Shown one piece after another: positions 58,322 through 64,000 of a stretch of 64,000 nt of DNA. The stretch is taken from contig NZ_CP060010.1 in assembly GCF_017798205.1 (NCBI RefSeq), positions 3,038,001-3,102,000 of the forward strand. Direction: 5' to 3'. The notes beneath the pieces are model-generated. The model saw only the letters and a program-made list of their open reading frames with translations. It did no database searches and was not told the origin of the DNA. Numbering within the stretch: the stretch's first letter is position 1; the number at the start of each line of letters is the position of its first letter. The translations under genes were made by a program, and so were the position numbers. The DNA comes from Cognatishimia activa (GTDB lineage Bacteria > Pseudomonadota > Alphaproteobacteria > Rhodobacterales > Rhodobacteraceae).

Positions 58322-59773
58322 ATGGAACCATTAACCTGGACAGGCCCTTTCGGAGCCTTCATTGATCCGATCTTCTCTGTGGTGCTGGTGATCTTTTTGA
58401 TCCTCGTCGCCATTCAGGTGGTCGGCGCCTATGCCTTGCCTGCGGTCAACGACCGTATTCTCGCAGACGGCACCATCATTCGCGACCGCGGGCCAAACGC
58501 GATGATTGGCATGGCTGTGCGCTATGCATTGCTGGCCCTTCTCGCCCTGATCGTTGTCTATATCGTTGCTGGCATGTTCACCCCATTGGGCACTGTCGGC
58601 ATCGTCGGCGCACTTGCAGCGCAGCTTTCGCCGGTCTGGATCTCGCTTTTGGCGACCTTCCTGATTTCGATCGTCTACAAGCGCAAGCTGGGCCTTTACG
58701 GCAAGCTTTTTGACAGCACCGTCGGCATGATCGGTTTTGGCATCGTGATGTTCTGGGTCTATACGGCGGTCTTTGCTGGCGTGTTTGACATGATCACCAC
58801 GCATGACGAACTGGCTCAGGTCTCTGGCATGAAGAACAAGGGGCCTGGCACACCGTTGCGCGGTATCGAGGAAGGCGACTATCCTTACTACCTCTTGGGC
58901 GGTGACAACCTCGCGCGTGACGTCTTTAGCCGCGTGGTCGAAGGCAGCTGGATCGTGATCACCATCGCGCCGCCAGCGACGCTTTTCGCCTTCATGGTCG
59001 GCATCACGCTAGGTCTGCCAGCAGGTTACTTTGGCGGGCGTCTCGACACCTTCCTATCGTTCCTCGCGAACCTGGTTCTGGCCTTCCCTGTGATCCTGTT
59101 GTTCTACCTCTTGGTGACACCAGAGATCGTGGCGATCGGCGTCCCGAACTATTTGGCGGTGGTCCTGTTCATCTTCCCGATCATCTTTGTGGCGGTCTTG
59201 CTAAACTCACGGTTCTATACCCGTCCACGCCTGCGCACGCCGCTTTTGATCGCGGTTGTGGGCCTGATGTTCTGGTTCTACCTCTGCCTCGTTTCGGCCA
59301 AAGGGTCTGCCATTAATGTTCTACCGTCCACTTTGGACCTCTTTGACATCTCGTCAGGCTTCCTAGTGGTGTTTGTCTCGGTGGCTTTTGTGAACTCGAT
59401 CACCGTGTTCCGGATCGTCCGTGGCCTCGCGCTGGACATCCAGACGCGCGACTATGTGGCGGCGGCGCAAACCCGGGGCGAAGGTCCGTGGTACATCATG
59501 CTGTGGGAGATCCTGCCCAACGCACGTGGCCCGCTGATCGTCGATTTCTGTCTGCGGATTGGGTACACGACCATCCTGCTTGGCACCTTGGGCTTCTTTG
59601 GCCTTGGCCTGCCACCAGAGAGCCCGGACTGGGGCACAACCATCAACGACGGCCGTAAACTGATGCAGCTTTATGTGCATCCGGTTCTGCCCCCTGCGTT
59701 CGCCCTGCTAACGCTGGTTCTGGGTCTGAACCTTCTGGCCGATGGTCTGCGCGAAGAGAGCCTCCGCGACTAA
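58322..59773 (+). CDS. peptide-type ABC permease (OppC-like), extended
   Basis: 483 residues, longer than usual OppC proteins because of extra N-terminal helices (about 15-165) before the permease core. The core contains LGGDNLARDVFSRVVEG and the EAA motif region YVAAAQTRGEGPWYIM. Starts 12 bases after the OppB-like gene and forms the second channel half. Confidence 0.9.
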   Translation: MEPLTWTGPFGAFIDPIFSVVLVIFLILVAIQVVGAYALPAVNDRILADGTIIRDRGPNAMIGMAVRYALLALLALIVVYIVAGMFTPLGTVGIVGALAAQLSPVWISLLATFLISIVYKRKLGLYGKLFDSTVGMIGFGIVMFWVYTAVFAGVFDMITTHDELAQVSGMKNKGPGTPLRGIEEGDYPYYLLGGDNLARDVFSRVVEGSWIVITIAPPATLFAFMVGITLGLPAGYFGGRLDTFLSFLANLVLAFPVILLFYLLVTPEIVAIGVPNYLAVVLFIFPIIFVAVLLNSRFYTRPRLRTPLLIAVVGLMFWFYLCLVSAKGSAINVLPSTLDLFDISSGFLVVFVSVAFVNSITVFRIVRGLALDIQTRDYVAAAQTRGEGPWYIMLWEILPNARGPLIVDFCLRIGYTTILLGTLGFFGLGLPPESPDWGTTINDGRKLMQLYVHPVLPPAFALLTLVLGLNLLADGLREESLRD

Positions 59774-59786
59774 GCAATCATGGTTC

Positions 59787-59831
59787 GGGGGCCAGCCCCC
59801 GGACCCCCGAGATATTTAGAGCAAGAGAAAG
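59787..59831. repeat. dispersed intergenic repeat, copy 4, inside the ABC operon
   Basis: Hairpin GGGGGC-CA-GCCCCC (59787-59800), then GGACCCCCGA and GATATTTAGAGCAAGAG-AAAG (59811-59831), matching the elements at 12848, 17972 and 28042. It lies between permease and ATPase genes of one operon, so it may reduce read-through to the ATPase or act in RNA processing. Confidence 0.65.
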
Positions 59832-59867
59832 CCCATGGGGCCTAATGCTCTAACCAGGGAGATAAAA

Positions 59868-61955
59868 ATGAGTAAGATGGAAGACTATGACGGTCCAATT
59901 CTAGAAATCGACAAGCTCTCGATTTCTTTCTTCACCCGTCTGCGTGAAATTCCTGCGGTGATGGACTTTTCAGTGACCGTGCAACCGGGCGAAGCCGTTG
60001 GCCTTGTTGGAGAATCTGGCTGCGGTAAATCCACCGTGGCTTTGGGCGTCATGCAGGATTTGGGCAAGAACGGCCGCATCGTTGGCGGCTCGATCAAGTT
60101 CAAGGGCCGTGATTTGAGCGAGATGAGCGACGAAGAGCTGCGTGATGTGCGCGGCAATGAGATCGCGATGATCTATCAGGAACCGATGGCCTCGCTGAAC
60201 CCGGCGATGAAGATCGGCAAGCAGCTGATGGAAGTGCCGATGATCCACGAGGGCGTGTCGGAGAAAGAAGCCTATGCGCGGGCGCTGGAAGTCGTCACAG
60301 ATGTGCGCCTGCCAGACCCCGAGCGGATGCTGAATTCCTTCCCGCATCAGCTTTCCGGTGGTCAGCAGCAGCGGATCGTGATCGCGATGGCGCTGATGTC
60401 CAAACCGGCGCTACTCATATTGGACGAGCCTACCACAGCGCTCGACGTGACCGTTGAGGCCGCGGTTGTGGAGCTGGTCAAAGATCTGGGCAAGAAATAC
60501 GGCACCTCGATGCTGTTTATTTCCCATAACCTTGGTCTGGTTCTGGAAACCTGCGACCGGCTTTGCGTGATGTATTCCGGTGAGGCGGTCGAGCGTGGCT
60601 CGATTGAAGACGTTTTTGACAAGATGCAGCACCCTTATACGCAGGCGCTGTTCCGCTCTATTCCACTGCCGGGTGCCGACAAGGAAAGCCGCCCGCTGGT
60701 GGCAATCCCAGGGAACTTCCCCCTGCCCCACGAACGGCCTCCGGGCTGTAACTTTGGCCCGCGCTGCAACTATTTTGAAGAAGGCCGCTGTGACGCGCAG
60801 GATATCTTAATGGAAGACGTGGAAGGCCATGATCGCCACTCCACACGTTGTCTGAAGTTCAAAGAGATCGACTGGGCCGCGCCGCCGGAAGTAGGTGAGC
60901 AGAAGGCCAAGGCAGAACCTGGCAATGTGGTTCTGAAGATGGACAACCTCAAGAAATACTATGAGGTCGCGGCATCTGCGCTCTTTGGCGGTGGCAACAA
61001 GAAGGTTGTGAAGGCCAACGAAACCCTCAGTTTTGAGGCGCGGGAATCTGAAACCCTCGCGATTGTGGGTGAATCCGGTTGCGGTAAGTCGACGTTCGCG
61101 AAGGTTCTGATGGGGCTTGAGACAGCCACGGACGGCCAGATCCTGCTTGATAACCGAAACATAGAAAGCACGGCGATTGAGGATCGGGACACCGGCACCG
61201 TTGCTGATGTTCAGATGGTCTTCCAAAACCCGTTTGATACGCTGAACCCTTCTATGTCGGTGGGGCGTCAGATCATCCGCGCGCTGGAAATCTTCAAAAT
61301 CGGTGATTCCGAGGCCGAGCGTCGCGAACGCATGTTGGAACTGCTCGATCTGGTGAAGCTGCCGCGTGCATTTGCAGATCGGATGCCGCGCCAGCTCTCT
61401 GGCGGTCAGAAGCAACGTGTGGGCATTGCCCGCGCCTTCGCAGGTGGCGCTCGGATCGTTGTGGCGGATGAACCTGTCTCGGCACTTGATGTGTCGGTTC
61501 AGGCGGCTGTGACCGATCTTTTGATGGACATCCAGCGTGAAAACAAAACCACGCTTCTGTTCATCAGCCACGACCTCTCGATCGTACGGTACCTGTCTGA
61601 TCGTGTGATGGTGATGTATCTCGGCCATGTGGTGGAATTGGGCACGACCGATCAGGTCTTTAACCCGCCCTATCACCCCTACACCGAGGCGCTGCTTTCA
61701 GCCGTTCCAATCGCCGACACCAGCGTCGAGAAAGAGCACATCGTGCTTGAAGGCGAGATCCCATCGGCCATGAACCCGCCCCCGGGTTGCCCATTCCAGA
61801 CGCGGTGCCGTTGGAAATCTGAAGTTCCGGGAGGTCTGTGTGAGAAGGAAGTGCCGCCGGTGCAGACCATGGCAAATGGCCATCAGGTCAAGTGTCACCT
61901 TGCCGAGGATGTACTCGAGCGCATGAAGCCGGTGATTAAGATCGCAGCCGAATAG
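59868..61955 (+). CDS. fused double ATPase of a peptide-type ABC importer
   Basis: 695 residues: two full ABC ATPases in one chain (DppD-DppF-like). First domain: Walker A GESGCGKST (48-56), signature LSGGQ (162-166), and Cys-rich C-terminal motif PPGCNFGPRC. Second: Walker A GESGCGKST (401-409), signature LSGGQ (510-514), and PPGCPFQTRC. RBS CAGGGAGATAAAA fixes the ATG at 59868. Powers the two permeases upstream. No substrate-binding protein is adjacent. Confidence 0.93.
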   Translation: MSKMEDYDGPILEIDKLSISFFTRLREIPAVMDFSVTVQPGEAVGLVGESGCGKSTVALGVMQDLGKNGRIVGGSIKFKGRDLSEMSDEELRDVRGNEIAMIYQEPMASLNPAMKIGKQLMEVPMIHEGVSEKEAYARALEVVTDVRLPDPERMLNSFPHQLSGGQQQRIVIAMALMSKPALLILDEPTTALDVTVEAAVVELVKDLGKKYGTSMLFISHNLGLVLETCDRLCVMYSGEAVERGSIEDVFDKMQHPYTQALFRSIPLPGADKESRPLVAIPGNFPLPHERPPGCNFGPRCNYFEEGRCDAQDILMEDVEGHDRHSTRCLKFKEIDWAAPPEVGEQKAKAEPGNVVLKMDNLKKYYEVAASALFGGGNKKVVKANETLSFEARESETLAIVGESGCGKSTFAKVLMGLETATDGQILLDNRNIESTAIEDRDTGTVADVQMVFQNPFDTLNPSMSVGRQIIRALEIFKIGDSEAERRERMLELLDLVKLPRAFADRMPRQLSGGQKQRVGIARAFAGGARIVVADEPVSALDVSVQAAVTDLLMDIQRENKTTLLFISHDLSIVRYLSDRVMVMYLGHVVELGTTDQVFNPPYHPYTEALLSAVPIADTSVEKEHIVLEGEIPSAMNPPPGCPFQTRCRWKSEVPGGLCEKEVPPVQTMANGHQVKCHLAEDVLERMKPVIKIAAE

Positions 61956-61980
61956 GGTTCGTCTTGCCAAACATACTCAA

Positions 61981-62012
61981 AACCGCCGCCTCTCCCGAGC
62001 GCGGCGGTTTTT
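61981..62012 (+). terminator. Rho-independent terminator after the ABC operon
   Basis: AACCGCCGC/GCGGCGGTT, 9-bp stem with an 11-base loop, then a run of five T. Between converging genes. Confidence 0.88.
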
Positions 62013-62023
62013 GTTTGGGCACC

Positions 62024-62608
62024 TCAGCTGCCCCAGATCGCTTTCACGTAATCCTGCGTCTCTTTATAGGGCGGCACACCACGGTGCTTTTCAACCGCTT
62101 CAGGCCCTGCGTTATAGGCGGCCAAAGCCAGACGCCATGAATTGAACCGGCGGTATTGCTGATAGAGATACCGCGCGCCACCCTCTAAGTTCTCTTTCGG
62201 ATCGAGCGCATCCACGCGCAAGAGTTTGGCCGTGTCAGGCATCAGTTGCGCCAGCCCCAAGGCCCCTTTGGGCGATACAGCGCCGGCGTTCCAATTGCTC
62301 TCCTGCTGCACAAGGCGCAGGAACAGATCAACGGGCACGTTGTGCGTAAGGGCGGCCTCACGCGCCATGTCCAGGTAGGGTCCGGTGTAGTTGCCACGAT
62401 AGGGCTGCGCGCCCCATTTGCTGGGCGTGTAAATGGGCTGTGGCTGAAGACGCACCGAGTCGCGATATTGCTCTGATGCACGATTGTCCAACACCTTAAG
62501 CTGAGCTGCCGACAGACCATTCTTGGTTTTATGGCTACCTGCCAAAACAGGCCCAGCCATCACAGCCAAGCCCACAGAGCCCAAGAATATCGCGCGTCTC
62601 ATCATCAT
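62024..62608 (-). CDS. lytic transglycosylase, SLT-domain
   Basis: 194 residues: signal peptide (about 1-24, ending GPVLA) and an SLT/goose-lysozyme-type domain with the catalytic Glu in [19 protein letters not shown], followed by [11 protein letters not shown] and [11 protein letters not shown]. Cleaves peptidoglycan glycan strands in the periplasm. The first of three adjacent ATG codons (62608), with AGG upstream, is taken as the start. Confidence 0.88.
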   Translation of the reverse strand: MMMRRAIFLGSVGLAVMAGPVLAGSHKTKNGLSAAQLKVLDNRASEQYRDSVRLQPQPIYTPSKWGAQPYRGNYTGPYLDMAREAALTHNVPVDLFLRLVQQESNWNAGAVSPKGALGLAQLMPDTAKLLRVDALDPKENLEGGARYLYQQYRRFNSWRLALAAYNAGPEAVEKHRGVPPYKETQDYVKAIWGS

Positions 62609-62668
62609 CGACCTAACATAGCGCCTCTTAACCAAATTTGAATAAGATGCTCTGAAAATCCGAAAGAC

Positions 62669-62677
62669 TTATCCACA
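62669..62677 (+). promoter_or_regulatory. perfect DnaA box upstream of ssb
   Basis: TTATCCACA lies between the transglycosylase and ssb, 83 bp before the ssb start codon. Possible DnaA-linked control of ssb, or a chance match. Confidence 0.5.
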
Positions 62678-62759
62678 GCGGTGCGTTTTTGCTGGCGTTC
62701 CGCGCGTGTGGATGGTGTAACCTATGCCAAACGAAAAAAGGGCTCAAAGGGGCGAACAT

Positions 62760-63284
62760 ATGGCCGGATCTCTGAACAAAGTAATGCTGATCGGTAATCT
62801 GGGCCGCGACCCAGAGGTGCGCAATTTCCAGAACGGTGGCAAGGTTTGTAACCTGCGCATTGCGACGTCCGAAACTTGGAAAGACCGCAACACAGGCGAG
62901 CGTCGTGAACGCACAGAATGGCACTCCGTCGCGATTTTCAACGAAGGTCTTGTACGTGTGGCCGAGCAATACCTCCGCAAAGGCTCCAAGGTCTATATCG
63001 AAGGCCAGCTGCAGACCCGCAAATGGCAGGACCAAAGCGGTCAGGATCGCTATTCCACCGAGGTCGTGCTGCAGGGCTTTGGCTCTACACTGACAATGCT
63101 CGACGGCCGTGGCGAAGGCGGCGGTGGCGGCGGCTTTGGCGGTGGCGGCCAGGGCGGCGGCTATGGCGGCGGAAGCGGCTATGACAGCGGTGGTGGTTAT
63201 GACCAAGGCGGCGGAAGCTTTGGTGGCGGCGGTGGTGGCCAAAGCGCGCCAAGCCGTGATCTGGACGACGAGATCCCGTTCTAA
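62760..63284 (+). CDS. ssb: single-stranded DNA-binding protein
   Basis: 174 residues: an OB fold ([20 protein letters not shown]), a Gly-rich flexible linker (about 116-160) and the acidic tip DDEIPF that recruits replication and repair proteins. RBS AAGGGGCGAACAT. The start at 62760 gives the usual N terminus. A second in-frame start at 62724 is not supported. Confidence 0.97.
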   Translation: MAGSLNKVMLIGNLGRDPEVRNFQNGGKVCNLRIATSETWKDRNTGERRERTEWHSVAIFNEGLVRVAEQYLRKGSKVYIEGQLQTRKWQDQSGQDRYSTEVVLQGFGSTLTMLDGRGEGGGGGGFGGGGQGGGYGGGSGYDSGGGYDQGGGSFGGGGGGQSAPSRDLDDEIPF

Positions 63285-63291
63285 ACCCTTC

Positions 63292-63314
63292 AACTTTTGA
63301 GATTCTCAAAAGTT
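63292..63314 (+). other. 10-bp perfect hairpin right after ssb
   Basis: AACTTTTGAG-ATT-CTCAAAAGTT, eight bases after the ssb stop. No T-run follows; a true terminator lies further on. It may protect the 3' end of the transcript. Confidence 0.55.
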
Positions 63315-63339
63315 ATGATACCACCAAGAGGTGTTCTGG

Positions 63340-63370
63340 GCCTCCCTGAATACAGGGGGGCTTTTCTTTT
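63340..63370 (+). terminator. Rho-independent terminator after ssb
   Basis: GCCTCCCTG-AATA-CAGGGGGGC, 9-bp stem with one G-T pair, followed by TTTTCTTTT. Confidence 0.87.
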
Positions 63371-63382
63371 CGGGGTATCACA

Positions 63383-63742
63383 ATGTTAAAACGCACACTC
63401 ACAACCGCCGCGCTTCTTGTCGCGGCAAGCCAAGTCTCCGCACAAGGCACCGGATCTGAAGGCTATTTCCAGATCTACAACGACACCGCCAATAATATTC
63501 TGATCGGCTTTTACACCAACGACGGCTCTGGCTGGTCTACCAACTGGATTGACGGTTACGAGGTCGATCCGGGCGCCTCTATGCAAGCCGAGTTCTTTGC
63601 ACCAGAAGGGCTCTGCGATCAGGTCTTTGCCGCTGGATGGCTGGCCGACAATGGGGACGAGATCATCGACGATCCGATTGCGATCGACATCTGTGCTGCG
63701 TCCAATGTCTATCTTGGCGACAACGAAATTTTCTACGACTAA
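63383..63742 (+). CDS. small secreted protein, unknown family
   Basis: 119 residues: signal peptide (about 1-20, ending QVSA) and a 99-residue acidic mature domain with GYFQIYNDTANNILIGFYTND and WSTNWIDGYEVDPG. Two cysteines could form a disulfide. GGGG lies about eight bases before the ATG. I do not recognise it. It lies directly after the ssb terminator, so it is a separate transcript. Confidence 0.7.
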   Translation: MLKRTLTTAALLVAASQVSAQGTGSEGYFQIYNDTANNILIGFYTNDGSGWSTNWIDGYEVDPGASMQAEFFAPEGLCDQVFAAGWLADNGDEIIDDPIAIDICAASNVYLGDNEIFYD

Positions 63743-63778
63743 GCTCTCGTGCGTTGCTTGAGCGATTGGTAATCGGCC

Positions 63779-64000
63779 CTAGCCTGCCAGGCCGTCCTTG
63801 ATCACCGACACAACCGCATCGCGTGGCACATCTGCGGTGACAAAGGCCTGACCGATGCCGCGCGCGAGAATAAAGCGCAACTGTCCGTCGACGACCTTTT
63901 TGTCTTGCCCCATAAGGTCCACAAGATGCTCAGCCGAAGGCAGATCACCGGGAATATCCGTCAGGTCGGTTTTCATGCCCATCGCTTTAAGATGCGTCCT
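63779..64000 (-). CDS. aroB: 3-dehydroquinate synthase, C-terminal part
   Basis: Only the last 73 codons are visible; the rest runs off the right edge. DLTDIPGDLPSAEHLVDLMGQD and KKVVDGQLRFILARGIG match the AroB C-terminal domain, and HLKAMGMKTDL is the segment before it. AroB forms the first carbocycle of the shikimate pathway. Confidence 0.9.
   Translation of the reverse strand, partial: RTHLKAMGMKTDLTDIPGDLPSAEHLVDLMGQDKKVVDGQLRFILARGIGQAFVTADVPRDAVVSVIKDGLAG

Overview
The window is chromosomal DNA of a marine alphaproteobacterium of the order Rhodobacterales, most likely the Roseobacter group. The reasons are the nifR3(dusB)-ntrB-ntrC-ntrY-ntrX order, a fused IspDF, the sciP-ctrA pair, Rhodobacterales-type DUF6456 and DUF6477 proteins, a pyrrolysine-free MttB, and the envelope cluster pyrH-frr-uppS-cdsA-dxr-rseP-bamA-ompH-fabZ-lpxA-lpxI-lpxB. 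G+C is high and gene packing tight, with many 1-10 bp overlaps and ATGA junctions. I saw no rRNA, tRNA, CRISPR array, insertion sequence or prophage. Nearly everything is core genome; novelty is most likely in the small genes and intergenic elements.

Layout. 1-6650 (minus strand): nitrogen two-component operon dusB-ntrB-ntrC-ntrY-ntrX, with ntrX cut by the left edge. 6809-8906: ispDF-pgpA-cinA. 9065-10246: amtB without a glnK neighbour. 10292-14594: coq10-like gene, hpt, cytochrome c', a diheme cytochrome c, lipA and a peroxiredoxin. 14646-16254: divergent DUF6456/DUF6477 genes flanking a DnaA box. 16264-17808: MttB-family methyltransferase. 18032-22426: guaA, a YdcF-like protein, a sugar-nucleotide epimerase, a small secreted protein and a DMT exporter. 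22526-28040: FadL-type porin, a P-loop ATPase, metA (predicted acetyl-specific), a hydrolase, ppk2 and a TetR regulator. 28162-29111: rplM-rpsI. 29271-31467: divergent MocR/DUF1127 pair with an operator array, and a PaaI-like thioesterase. 31468-31911: a long gap with a candidate structured RNA. 31912-35669: trmFO, a methyltransferase, gluQ, hisI and a NifU-like protein.

35690-41623: a 40-codon membrane-peptide gene under LexA-type boxes, then recG, ligA, ctrA with a CtrA box, and sciP. 41749-42891: mnmA. 42899-54945: lipid A, outer-membrane assembly, isoprenoid and phospholipid genes on the minus strand, interrupted by a 46-codon membrane-protein gene between rseP and bamA. lpxD is not in this cluster. 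55071-61955: miaA, an AraC regulator, and a peptide-type ABC importer (two permeases and a fused double ATPase, with no substrate-binding protein beside it). 62024-64000: a lytic transglycosylase, ssb, a small secreted protein and the 3' end of aroB.

The most interesting candidate is the 40-residue membrane peptide at 35878-36000. It has GTTC-N7-GTTC-type SOS boxes upstream and a strong terminator downstream, the arrangement expected of a DNA-damage-induced membrane effector. Other leads are the three-way-junction RNA candidate upstream of trmFO, the MocR/DUF1127 operator array, NtrC and NtrX lacking the sigma-54 contact loop, and a four-copy intergenic repeat built on ATATTTnnnGCAAGA.GAAAG.
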